From Ciona intestinalis (Eukaryota; Chordata; Ascidiacea; Phlebobranchia; Cionidae), in NCBI RefSeq assembly GCF_000224145.3, contig NC_020174.2, positions 398,520-462,519 on the forward strand: a stretch of 64,000 bases of DNA, given 5' to 3'. Both the position numbers and the translations under genes were made by a program. Shown here in pieces: positions 12,352 through 23,670 of this stretch; the first letter of the stretch is position 1, and each line of letters starts with the position of its first letter. A model generated the notes under the pieces. It was not told the DNA's origin. It did no database searches and was given only the letters and a program-made list of their open reading frames with translations.

Positions 12352-12570
12352 CTTGGCGCTGTAACGCAGGATATTGGGTTCGAGGCTCGATGCTGCTGCC
12401 ATTGTAAATGATATTTATTTCTTTGGGCGAAGCAAAAAACGTAACGGTCATTGCTCCAACCAGGTGGTCAGCACTGATGGTTTGTTACAATTTTGAGCCA
12501 TATATAAAATCACCCACAAAGTTACATACGTGGTAACTCGTAAGCGGGCACGAGGTGTATGAAATGTATT
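12352..12570 (+). repeat. SINE copy, nearly full length
   Basis: Head GGATATTGGGTTCGAGGCTC with a B-box-like core, middle TGCTCCAACCAGGTGGTCAG, then CACAAAGTTACATACGTGGT and GCGGGCACGAGGTGTATGAA. The 3' end is truncated. Confidence 0.7.
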
Positions 12571-13011
12571 ATTAAAACGTTTATACATGTAGCGCTAAAA
12601 CCACCAATTAATATTCAATTCATAATCATTTGCGCCAATAAAAAAAAACGTAAATTACTTCTGCCCAACTGCGGCAATGAAAGCTTAGGCTTCCACCACA
12701 AACGATATGGGTGTAAATCTGTAAAATAAGGGGAATACGGTTATGTACTTCTGTAAATATTCTTTGTTTTCTGACAAATTGGACAAGAAAAGAAAATGGA
12801 ACTTTTTATATTCTATTACCGGTTAATTGTTAATACTTTATTTCAGCGACAAGTAAGAACATACGCAAGGTAACGCGTGTTTTGAATGGAACAGTCATTT
12901 GAAGAAATATAGATTTACTTCAGTGAGTAAGGGCTGACTGTTCACCAATACGGATATTTGGCTTTTCCTTTTTCAAGTAAACCCATTTGTCTATAAGATC
13001 TGGCGGTTATA

Positions 13012-13205
13012 TCGTAATAGGAAGATGGGACACTTTTAGCACATAATATCTAAATATTCTGATCGTGTTTTAAACAATTACTGACGGTCAATGGGAGTCA
13101 TGGGCACGTAGTTTTATAATTTCTTGAAAGTTCTTTGTTTACTACTAAACGGGGCGAGAAAATAGAGGTAAAAGGTGTCCAATCTTCCCCACCCTACTGT
13201 ATATA
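13012..13205. mobile_element. TA-type MITE, family A (reverse orientation)
   Basis: Left end GGAAGATGGGACACTTTTAG, right end CCAATCTTCCCCACCCTACT. The interior is the complement of the usual order (ATCGTGTTTTAAACAATTAC before TTTGTTTACTACTAAACGGG). Confidence 0.7.
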
Positions 13206-13311
13206 TTGGGGTTTACTAACATTAGGATTTAAACTGAAACAATATCAGCGACAAATCACGGAAACACAGCTCAAAAGCTCCACTGTTGTATAATAAAGTC
13301 GTATTGTTATA

Positions 13312-13485
13312 GTGGAGTGGGTGGAAATGGGACACTTTTTCATTCTATTTTATCGTCCCAGTTGGTAGTATAAACTAAGAGAATTATAAAACCGTATCCT
13401 TACGACTTCCATAGACCGTTGTTAATTGTTTAAAACACGACCAGGATATTTGCATATTACGTGCTAAAGGTGTCCCATCTTACCC
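13312..13485. mobile_element. TA-type MITE, family A
   Basis: Left end TATAGTGGAGTGGGTGG, right end GTGTCCCATCTTACCCCATA. The interior has CGTCCCAGTTGGTAG and CATAGACCGTTGTTAATTG. Confidence 0.7.
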
Positions 13486-13941
13486 CATAGAACTATATTA
13501 TAATTTTTTTATGTTAAATTAGAACGAAGTAGTTTTCGTTACTGCAACTTGAGACGTGTAAAAATGCCTAAAAGCTTTAAAATTAACGTTATGTAAAAAG
13601 TGTCTTTGGCTCTAAGAGGACATTTTTTGTTTCACGTCTCCAACACGCGTAACCCCGATCTATTATTGCATTTTTTACTGCAGTGTGTTTAGGTATCTAT
13701 ATTATACACATTTGTATTGCATATAATATTACGTATATGTGGTCATGATTACTTCGACTTGTGTTTCCTGTTATACGCTAGTTCGGTTTAGAATCGTGGG
13801 AATACGGTTATTTAGTTCTGTAAACATTCTTTTTTTTCTACTAAATGGGACAAGATAATATAATTAAACTTTCTGTATTCTATTACCGGTTAATTGTTAA
13901 TTTAATTTCAGATAGAAAGGTAAAGAATATTAAACGTAAGA

Positions 13942-16900
13942 ATGCTAAACACTGTGGATATGATCGTCGTACTTGTCTATTTTGCAATCATACTCGCAGT
14001 TGGAATATTGGTAAGTTATAGTAGGGTGGGGGAAGATGGGACGCCTTTAGGACATAATATCCAAATATCTTAATCGTGTTTTAAATAAAAAATAACGGAC
14101 TATGGGAGTCATAAGGGTATGGTTTTATAAATCTTTGCATTTTCTTTGTTTACGACCAAATGGGAGGAGAAAATAAAATGAAAAGGTGTCCCATCTTCCC
14201 CCACCCTACTATATATTGTTCCTTTTTATTGCACAATATTACTGCGTATCATATTTTTATGAGAGATCCAAGTATTTTTAATAAGTGTCCGGAGGCTCGG
14301 CACAGTTGTTGGAGCGCTTAAGACCGGATGATACGGGTTCGAGGCCTTGCACTGAATAAAATTTACGTTATTTATCAGGAAATAAATTTTACTTACATCC
14401 AGAGTTTGTTATATAGGCGAGCTGCAGATCAAAACGAACAACAATCCAGGGATATTTCTTGGCCGGACGAAACATTATTTGGTTCTTGGTAAGATTGCAT
14501 TTGTGGTACCGGTATAATGGGTGTTTGATCATGCCCGTTGACCTCGCAAATATAGATTACGAATTATTGTCTCACTGTTGGACCTCGCTTCTATAGTTTA
14601 TAAATCACTGCAGTATGAGCACCAAAAAATGTTGTATTTTAGCTGACACCCATATAAACTCCGTTCCAATATCTTGATAAACATTTCAAGCATAAGGTAT
14701 ATAAAGCCACCATGTAAGTTATGCAAGTAACGCCTGTGTAATAAACCGTTGGTTTTCACATAAAATTTAAAGTATACTAATAGAGTAGCAAGCGCAAAGT
14801 CTATTTAAGAAGACCTATGTTATAACTAGACAGTGAACACGATAGGCCTATGAAGTCACCGCGTATGGTTTAACACGCGCACATGGAACCCTTTGGTTTC
14901 CCTCACATAACGATTTAAACATTATACCACCGCAACTTACTACCATACTTGCCTGTAACAACTCTCCGCACTCTTGGTTGGTGTTTACAAGTTTCAGATA
15001 TAAGCCTTTGATATTGACTTGGAAGGAGTGTAATGTACGAATGACCATTGTCTATTCACATAGGTGGGGACTTCCCTTTTCGTCAGCAACGTAGGTAGCG
15101 AGCATTTCATCGGCCTCGCTGGATCTGGTGCTCTTAATGGGATAGGAGCGGCTTCTTTGGCTTTGAATCCACTTTTTCTCCTCCAGCTGTTGGGATGGGT
15201 GTTCGTTCCTGTGTATATCGCATCGAAGGTAAGTGAGACTTGAAAGTAAATAAACTAACGCTGTGGCAAAGGAGATAGCCCCCATGCTTGTAGCCAGAGT
15301 TGTTCGAGGGTCGACGCTGCTATACTATTGCGGGAGCTTGGTCTTGGGCAATAATCAGTAATGGGTTGTATAAATTGCCCAGCATACAATCCAACAATTA
15401 CCTACGAAATAGCACTCGTTTATGCTGCCATTTTCCTAAGGACTGCTCACTTGAATTCAAATTAATTTTATTATCAGCGAAAGGCAGAGAAACACTTTAG
15501 GTTTTAAACGCCCCAATTAAAAATATTCTTAACTGCTTCAAACGTTGTGACTATAATTTCCCGCCAAAATGTGGGGATGTTTCATTACGTAATTTCAAAT
15601 AATTTTGCTTTTTTGTCGCTTAATAAAATAGTTGTGTAATGTTTTTTTGCATAAATATTAACACTGTTTTTTTTTCACACGCAAACACAAATCTGTATTG
15701 TAAAGATAAATATGCCCCAAGTTTCAAATGCACAAAAAAAACATACATGTTTTACAGACCTCCACGATGCCCGAGTACCTCGAGAAACGATTCGGTGGAA
15801 AACGACTTCGTATTTATCTGGCGGTGCTAAGTCTTGTGTTGTATTGTCTCACTAAGTTATCGGTGAGTTGTATGGCTAGGGCTGCTTGTATCTGAATGGT
15901 ATAACAAGCATTAGATGTATATTCACCATGTGAGTCTGGTGTATTAGAAGACACCCATGTTATAACTTGACAGTGAGCATGAGGTGTATGAATGCACCAT
16001 GTGTGTCTGTTGTATGAGAAGACACCCATGTTATAACTCGACAGTGAGCCTGAGGTGTATAAATACACCATGTGTGTCTGGTGTATAAGAAGACATCCAT
16101 GTTATAACTTGACAGTGAGCATGAGGTGTATAAATACACCATGTGTGTCTGGTGTATGAGAAGACACCCCTGTTATAACTCGACAGTGAACATGAGGTGT
16201 ATAAATACACCATGTGTGTCTGGTGTATAAGAAGACATCCATGTTATAACTTGACAGTGAGCATGAGGTGTATAAATACACCATGTGTGTCTGGTGTATA
16301 AGAATACATCCATGTTATAACTCGACAGTGAGCATGAGGTGTATAAATACACCATGTGTGTCTGGTGTATAAGAAGACATCCATGTTATAACTTGACAAC
16401 CATGATGTTTATTTATTTTAGGTCAACTTATATGCTGGTGCTTTATTCATTCAAGAGTCGATGGGTTGGAATCTTTATATTTCTATCACCCTGTTAATTT
16501 GTATAACAGGGGTGTTGACAGTAACAGGTAATATTCTTACATAGATGGTGCATGATACAGCTTTCGATTTATGATATCTAACATACAACAAAACTTAATC
16601 CCAGTGAAAGAGTTTACTTTAATATTTGATTAGGAATGTGTTTTACCAATGTGCAGATATCCCCACAATAAACATGGTGTTTATACATTAGGCTTTAAAA
16701 ATCAATTGGCTTTAGCATTCATCTGTTTAGGTCATATAGGACTGCATATGGTTTTAAATATATTTTCCTGTTTCTTCAATTAAATGTCTTTGATTATATT
16801 TATTTTCAGGGGGTCTTACAGTTGTGATGTATACTGATTCTTTCCAAGCTGTTCTCATGCTGGTTGGATCCGTTGTATTAACTGCACAAGGTATTTATTA

Positions 16901-19900
16901 ATGTTTTTATAAAAGCTTTAAGATGTATGAGCTGGTATTGGATAATGTTTATGGAGGCGCCTCATTTTTTCAATATAGTATTAATTCTAGCCTGTGATAA
17001 TAATCATACCGAGTTTTATATGGAATGAATAAACAGACTGTTCCATACACCTTGTGCTGGCTGACGAGTTACCAGACATGTAACTTTGTGGATGTGGGTT
17101 AATATTTTTTTTGATTTTTATAGTAAATATTTTAATGTAGTTTGAGCCTTGAACCCGGTCCTGGTTTAGAGCCACTCTGAAGACCGAACCACGGTGTCAA
17201 ACATAGCAGACCACTTCTAATATTTATATCTGATAAACAGTTATGTTGTTTAGGTTTTTTACAAGTTGGAGGCTACCAAAGTATGAAGGATAAATACATG
17301 ATGTCATCACCCAACCTTACACGCATTGAAGCTGTCTACAACATTACCATCAACTCAACAAATGAATGCATAAGATACCCAAACCCACAAGCATTCAAAC
17401 TTTTAAGAGTAAGTAGTCAATTTTTCCTTGGTTTTTGGGTACTGGGCCATCTATGCCTACATTCCAGATCACCTGCATGCATCAAGGCCCTACAAAGCTA
17501 CAGTTGCTTTGTATTTAGGTTGCAAAGAAGTAAATACTAGCTATACATGTTGTAAAGGTTATAGCCTTAACAATATATTGTTTCATTCCAGGGGATTAAT
17601 GATGATAATGTTCCACTGCTTGGTTTTATATTTGGGCAAACTCCTTCCTCTGTATGGTACTGGTGCGCAGATCAGGTGATTTTATTATTTATTATCAGGC
17701 CTCAAAATGCAGGATTGCTTGAAGCTACAGCTGTTCTTTTCTGATGCTTAGGCTGTAATAGGTTACAGTTGGTATAAATCCCCAGGTGAAGTTCCTTACT
17801 GTTGAAAGTAAGACCTCACCCATATAGAACATTGAACATTATGATATTTAAATGCAAGTTGCTCATTAACCCAAATCCAGTGTTGCGGTATTTTGTGAAT
17901 TTCTTTGAATATAATTGCATCACCCACCATAGGTTATAGTCCAGAGAACACTGGCAGCCAGGAACTTATCTCACGCCCAAGGTGGGACAATCTTGGCTGC
18001 TTTGTTAAAAACATTGAGTGTTTTCTTCATGTTGGTTCCTGGTTTAATTGCTAGGATCTTATATACAGGTGAGAAATAATAAGAAATAAGTAAATATAAC
18101 TTCCCTGTTTTCGTGTGGCGGGGCAACGACAGTTATAACATAGGTGTTCTGTTCCATACACCTCGTGCCCGCTTACCAGTTACCACATATGTAACTTATT
18201 TACCCTCACTTGGCGGGCAACGACATTTGTTATATCACGGGTGTTATGTTTCATACACCTCTTGTTTGTTACAAGTTACCACGTATGTGATTTATTTATT
18301 CTCACATGGCTGGGAAACGAGTCAATCGACAGTTGTTATATCATAGGTGTTCTGTTCCATACACCTCATGTTTGTTACAAGTTATTACGTTTGTAACTTT
18401 GTTTGTTAATTATTTGTAAAAGAATCATGTATGGATAACTATTTAAATAACTTATATCAACCACGTGGTTGAAATAGCGTGACAAACATTCATTGTAAAT
18501 TCTACATAAATGGTTTAAATAAAATTATGTTAAGATAAAAACTTAATATTTTATACACAGATGATTTATCCTGTGTACCTGGTGAACACTGTATGAAGGT
18601 TTGTGAAAGTAACGTTGAATGTTCTAATCTTGCATTTCCTAAAATTGTGCTTGGGATATTACCGTCAGGTAAAGTAAATGTAACTTATTTATCCTCGGGT
18701 GGCGGGGCAACGATAGTCGTTATAACACGGGTGTTCTGTTTCATACACCTTTTGCCCGCTTACGTGTTACCAGGTATGTAACTTTTACAGTTTGTGTTTT
18801 TTTTCAATATATCTTCTTATCTTTTAAGCCAAAACCTGCCTACCCTGGCTTACACAAATATTAAATACTTTTCAGGATAGCATATTACATGTCTAACTCT
18901 AACTAAAACTCACGAATTATAATAAGGTTTGTAACTTTGTGAGTGTCTAGACAACTAATTAGTGACCATTGGGTTGGAGCAATTGTGGTTAACTGTCTTG
19001 CACAAGAACACCTATACACTCACAATGGTGTATCTCCTGGGACCTATACACTCACAATGGTGTATCTCCTGGGAATGCATACACCTATTGGGCGTCCATA
19101 CATAATATTCCTGATAAACTTGTTACACCAAATACTGTATATTTCATCTTGGATTATTCATCATTGTCATGATTGGCATCAGTATTGCTTGGGTTCCCAT
19201 TATCCTTCAATTCCAAACGGCCAACTTTACTTCTACATACAAGAAGTCACCAACTATATATCACCACCAATAGCAGCTATCTTTGTCGTTGCGGTGCTTT
19301 GGGGAAAATGTAATGAAAAGGTTTGTAAATAAAGTGGTTCAAAAAACACTAGCTCACTTCTGTAAGGATTTTGTACATTTTTTGTTCACTGAATTTTTAA
19401 GTTTTACATGTTTAGTTTATTATTAATAACAATACCTTTTATTTGTGAATAACAATACCTTTTAAGATTTGGAAATATTTTAAACGCAAAGACAGGATAT
19501 AGCGACAAAACTACAGTTATTAAAACACGCTTACAGTTAAAAGCATATTTACATGTAGCTGACTGGTTTATTTGTTATTCTATTCCAAATTGAGTTTGTT
19601 TTGTACTTTTGTTGACTGGCGCTGGTTAGAATCATCGTTTCCCGACTAAGGTATATTGAGTTTTACACTTGATGCCACCAGTGCTACCCGTAGCAGTTGT
19701 TCAAACCCAGTAACTGTTATACCAAGTTTTTTGTTGTTGCACCAGGGAGCTTTCTATGGGGGGTTAGTTGGAAGTTTGCTCGGTCTCGCACGTTTGATCA
19801 CGATCTTTGTGTTTCAACCCCCAAGATGTGGTGAAGCAGACACAAGACCCTACCTTATAACAAGCATGCATTATATGTATTATGCGGCCGTTCTGTTCTT

Positions 19901-21214
19901 TACTTCACTGGTGGTTGCTATTGTTGTAAGCTGCTTCACAGAACCAACAACTAACAATGTAAGTTGTTTGAAATCTGTTTATATCCCCACTGTTAACTGT
20001 TAAGAGTATCTGTACAAATAAACAATAAAATAAGGTTATTACATACTAGTTAGTCGAATATAATTCCAGCCGCATCTTACACCTTAAAATGAAAGGTTTT
20101 TAAAAAATTTGTTAAACAAAATAATTTAAAAAAACAACACTAGAATTTTTTAAAATGCAAGTAAAACCTTTAAATTTGTCTATGTTTGATCAATTTCCAA
20201 TAAATTTAATGGGAACATATATTCTATCAAAGCTTTTTTCATTAAATCTTTTTCTCATTAGATTGCTCCACTTACTTACTGGACGAGAAACAACGAGGAA
20301 AATATCTCCCATGAAACTGAGTTGCAAAAAATGAATTCAGATCAAAGGTATTGGGTTGAGTGTATGTAACTTATTTATCCTCACATGATAGGGCTGTTAC
20401 AAAAGATATAACACAGGAGTCAGGACGCTACAACACGTGTTTCATATACCTTGTGTCAGCTTACCAAATACCACATATGTTACTTTCATTTTTTATCATT
20501 TTTTTTTGTTTTCAGTGATTGCGATGATGATGTCATAGAGTGTAAGGGAAATCCCCAAAATGTGGAAACAATAAAAAGCAATGGTAATATATGGGTTGTA
20601 TATTTTATATGAGGTTTATATGTTGTTCTTTTTATTATTCTTATCTGTACAAACTGTCAATTTATTTGTTTTAATTATGACGTCACTTTCCTTTTAATAT
20701 TGCACTGTTATGTTCCTTTTATTGAATAAATGAATGAATGAATGTAACTTACTTTATCCTCGCGTGGCCGGAAAACGACAGTCGTTATCACACAGTTTAG
20801 CACCTCGTGCCAGCTTACGAGTTACCATGTACGTTACTTAGTGGGTGNNNNNNNNNNNNNNNNNNNNNNNNNNNNNNNNNNNNNNNNNNNNNNNNNNTNT
20901 ATGGCGGGGCAACAACATTCATTGTAACATGGGCGTNCTGTGGCAGAAACCTCGTGCCGGCTTACAAATTACATCGTATGTAAAAATTACACCATATGTA
21001 ACTTTCAGGTTGTTGTGCTCATCCATGTATGAAGAACTGTTTGAATTTTATCTGTGGCATTGGGGAATCCCTTAAACCGACACTGAGCGAGCAAGACACA
21101 ACAACCTATCAATCTTCATTAAAACAAAATCCTAAAACAAAAATATTTCTAACATTTCTATTATTTGTGTGTCTCGGTATAGGGGCTTTTATCTACATCT
21201 ATTGGTCCATCTAA
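13942..21214 (+). CDS. SLC5-family sodium/solute cotransporter, apparently disrupted
   Basis: Family members carry myo-inositol or sugars with sodium across the plasma membrane. Exons: 13942-14010, 14417-14488, 15064-15228, 15758-15862, 16422-16527, 16810-16890, 17254-17408, 17592-17675, 17933-18068, 18561-18668, a broken exon about 19151-19320, 19746-19958, 20262-20347, 20516-20583, 21009-21214. Diagnostic blocks are [93 protein letters not shown] and a C-terminal hydrophobic segment ending IYWSI. The closest remembered relatives are SMIT1/SMIT2 (SLC5A3/A11), including the DDLSC..GEHC loop. Two defects: the exon expected after 18668 (RGLM...ALMSSL...IFNS, about 50 residues with sodium-site residues) is absent, and the next exon needs one extra base near 19215-19217. 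It is a pseudogene, null allele or assembly error. Confidence 0.88.
14019..14217. mobile_element. TA-type MITE, family A, in intron 1 of the SLC5 gene
   Basis: Long terminal inverted repeats, TAGTAGGGTGGGGGAAGATG at the left and its complement at the right. It begins only eight bases after the exon 1 donor (GTAAGTTA) and fills half of the intron. Confidence 0.85.
15900..16400. repeat. 71-bp minisatellite array 2 (7 units)
   Basis: Same family as array 1: GACATCCATGTTATAACTTG, then ACAGTGAGCATGAGGTGTAT, AAATACACCATGTGTGTCTG and GTGTATAAGAA. GAAGACA (GAATACA in one unit) recurs at 15946, 16017, 16088, 16159, 16230, 16301 and 16372, exactly 71 bases apart. It fills intron 4 of the SLC5 gene up to about 20 bases before the next acceptor. 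Confidence 0.92.
17020..17185 (-). repeat. SINE copy, degenerate
   Basis: Carries GTTCCATACACCTTGTGCTG, GAGTTACCAGACATGTAACT and, at the far end, a B-box complement GAGCCTTGAACCCGG. Intronic in the SLC5 gene. Confidence 0.6.
18100..18410 (-). repeat. Three tandem partial SINE 3' segments
   Basis: GGTGTTCTGTTCCATACACC-type words recur at about 18145, 18240 and 18345, each followed by a TTACCA..TATGTAACT word. This looks like local amplification of the SINE body without its head, as at 61.2-61.65 kb. Confidence 0.65.
18675..19100 (-). repeat. SINE pieces occupying the place of the missing SLC5 exon
   Basis: 18675-18785 is a SINE 3' body (GGCGGGGCAACGATAGTCGT, GTTTCATACACCTTTTGCCC). About 18930-19075 has the SINE middle (GTGACCATTGGGTTGGAGCA) and a duplicated word, ACTCACAATGGTGTATCTCC, at 19018 and 19049. 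No splice acceptor dinucleotide AG exists from about 19010 to the conserved coding start at 19151. Confidence 0.65.
20360..20480 (-). repeat. SINE 3' fragment
   Basis: GTATGTAACTTATTTATCCT, CACGTGTTTCATATACCTTG and CAAATACCACATATGTTACT. Intronic in the SLC5 gene. Confidence 0.6.
20735..21005 (-). repeat. SINE-derived sequence interrupted by an assembly gap
   Basis: GAATGAATGTAACTTACTTT and CGCGTGGCCGGAAAACGACA lie left of a 50-base N run (20848-20897). A second body copy (ATGGCGGGGCAACAACATTC) lies right of it. The gap is probably a collapsed repeat. Confidence 0.65.
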
Positions 21215-21237
21215 TATGGGAGTTGGTAAGGTAAAAT

Positions 21238-21445
21238 CTATGTAAACATTTACCTGCGTGTGGCGGGGTAACAGCAGTCGTTATAACACAAGTTTTTTGT
21301 TTTATACACCTTGTGCCAGCTTACGAGTTTCCGCATATGTAACTTATTTATTCTGGCATGGCGGGGCAACGACAGTCGTTATAACACGGGTGTTTTGTTT
21401 CATACACCCCCCGCTTACAAGTAGCTAAGTGTGTAACTTAGTATT
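21238..21445 (-). repeat. Two tandem SINE 3' segments downstream of the SLC5 gene
   Basis: GTGTGGCGGGGTAACAGCAG and ATGGCGGGGCAACGACAGTC mark two successive body copies about 115 bases apart. Confidence 0.6.
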
Positions 21446-22964
21446 ACTGTTTTTGCATGGCTGACAGTTTAGGAAACCTATTAGTAACCACTTGGCTTGT
21501 AGCATCTGTTTTTGTCTTGCCCAAGGACACATGCACCCCACAATAGTAGCAGCTATAAGCTTTGAACCCATTATACTCTAGTTATGTTATAATCTAATAC
21601 AAACAATATTAGAATATATTTATTTGGTCCAGCAAATTAGACACAAACTGAAAATTGTTTCAAAACTAATATTTAAAAGTATTTAACTTTATACTTTCTG
21701 TTAGAGTCGCGTAATAGAAGCCCACAGTGACGGTAAAGGCACAAAAAGTTTAAAAAACATTTGTTAAAAATTCTCGATTATTAACTGCTACTCTCAAGAC
21801 TTAAGCCCTCCAGTGGCAAGTTTTGAACTGACGTTGGAAAATCTGGAAAGTAAGACTTCTATGTTAGTGATGTTTAACAATGACAAGAGAGCATAGCTTT
21901 AAGGGATTAACCTTATGAAAGAGGATGAAGAAGTCGATTTTTTGGATTTGTAACTTTTAGGCTACAAGCATGTATCTTCACATTATGGCAATGATTAGAA
22001 ATCAGAAGTCACAACAGCAAACCTTATATAGTGTCAATTAGATAGATTCAATTTGGTGATGTATAAAAAGGAAAATGTTACAATACTGTTAGTACAGGCA
22101 TTTCTAACGGCTTTAAAGTAGGACTGGATTTATAAAAACCGTTTCCAGAACTGTACCTTAATTTAGATAACAAAGCAATTAAATTAATTGCAATGGGTTT
22201 TAAGTGTCTAACAACTAATACAGATTACAGCTGTAACGTCTCAGTAAACGACCGTATCAAATTTGCAGGTTAATAGTTAGCAGAAGGGAGATGATTTTTC
22301 ACAATGATTCTAATTGTACTCACTTGCTTAATTTGAACGGAGCTTTAACAATTTCTTCTCTTTTTTGGGATGGGAAATAAATTGGTTTCAATTTCTGTTT
22401 CGGGATTTCTTTTCTTGAAATACTTTGTTGATATTCTGTCATGTTGAAAATTGCTGCGGAAATTTATTTTAGGCTTAACAAAAATTGAGTTAAAATAGAA
22501 AAATTTTATTGTATTACATTTCTTCATTTAGTTAAAACGGTCCGGACTGTACATTTTGAGATTCATTCATGTTTTGCAGTTTTTTTGTAAAATATTTTTT
22601 TAGTTATTTGTGTAAATAAATGTAACAATTTAAATTGTCAATATAATATTATTTTTATTAGAATATAAGTATTCTATTAAATTGGCGCCATGCATTATAA
22701 AAACACCTAATATATCTATATAATGCTTATCTGTTATAACTTGACAGTAAAAATAGGTGTAATTTATACATAATATATACCATGTAACCCATGTATTAAA
22801 CCCATTACATAAATCCCCCTACATTGTTTCTTTGGTCCTTGTTTTTCTTTCCGTTTAAAACTTCTTTCATTCTCCCTCCTTTGTTTCACCCAATCAATGC
22901 CATATCCTCCACTTAGAAGCTTCTGGAATTCAACCTCCCTTGCTGCGCCTTGGTTAGTTCTGTG

Positions 22965-23230
22965 AATGAATGAATGTAACTTACTTTATCCTCGCGTAGC
23001 CGGAAAACGACAGTCGTTATCACACGGGTTTAACACCTTGTGCCAGCTTACGAGTTACCATGTATGTTATTTTGTGGGTAATTGTTTTTTTTTTTGAATT
23101 TTTTATGTATGGTTGATAATTTTGACAACCCAGTAGTGACCACTGGGTTGGAACAATTGCCTTTGGTGTCTTCCCCAAGGACACATACGCCCACAATGGT
23201 AGAAGCGTCAAGCCTTGAAAGTTTGGTAAA
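22965..23230 (-). repeat. SINE copy, nearly full length
   Basis: ATGAATGAATGTAACTTACT start, CCGGAAAACGACAGTCGTTA, GTGACCACTGGGTTGGAACA, then CCAAGGACACATACGCCCAC and the start of the head complement near 23210. Confidence 0.75.
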
Positions 23231-23485
23231 TTATCACATACAGACACCAAACCTGGGGTGGCTGGGTGGACAGACCAACCCAGGATTATTTTTTGCACTA
23301 CATTAATCAGTAAACATTACAACCAATAAGTAAGATTGTTTCACAGGATTATGTGTCTAATCTCCACTTCATTGCTTGCCACGATTGTTTGTTTAACTAC
23401 ACTGGGTTCATAGTTTTATCTTTAACCAGTACTTCTCCAGGTTGTGGCTAAAATTATGTTATTTCTCTTATTGTAGGTAACTCAC

Positions 23486-23491
23486 TTTATT
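23486..23491 (-). other. Probable polyadenylation signal of the C7orf57-like gene
   Basis: AATAAA on the minus strand, about 180 bases after the stop codon at 23673-23671. Confidence 0.4.
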
Positions 23492-23670
23492 TTAGGAAGT
23501 TTTAATTCTCCATTCTGTCCTTGCGGATTCTGTAAAATATGATTTAAGTTAATGCCTAATTTGTGTATCATCAATATTGTTGAACACATTTCCAATGGTA
23601 GCAGTATCGAGCATTGAACCTGGTATCTTTCGGGTACAATGCAAGGGTACCAAGATAAACAAAACCAACA

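Larger units (their letters stand above)
11760..13941. other. Divergent intergenic region between the filament and transporter genes, packed with repeats
   Basis: No gene is supported. It carries a TGACGTCA at about 11848, a SINE (12352-12570), a MITE-derived segment (12730-12846), two family A MITEs (13012-13205 and 13312-13485) and a second copy of the MITE-derived segment ending at 13911. Promoters for both flanking genes must lie here. Confidence 0.6.
21215..23485. other. Intergenic region after the SLC5 gene
   Basis: No coding exon is supported. It holds SINE pieces (21238-21445 and 22965-23230) and one isolated, decayed unit of the 71-bp minisatellite family near 22725-22790 (TGTTATAACTTGACAGTAAA). 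The remaining 1.5 kb is unstructured AT-rich sequence. Confidence 0.5.

Noticed and set aside
15052..15285. 77-residue minus-strand frame
   Set aside because: Shadow of the SLC5 exon 15064-15228, whose plus-strand reading matches the family.
15814..16355. Series of overlapping ~60-residue minus-strand open frames ([18 protein letters not shown])
   Set aside because: They recur every 71 bases because the minisatellite unit is open in several frames. They are not genes.
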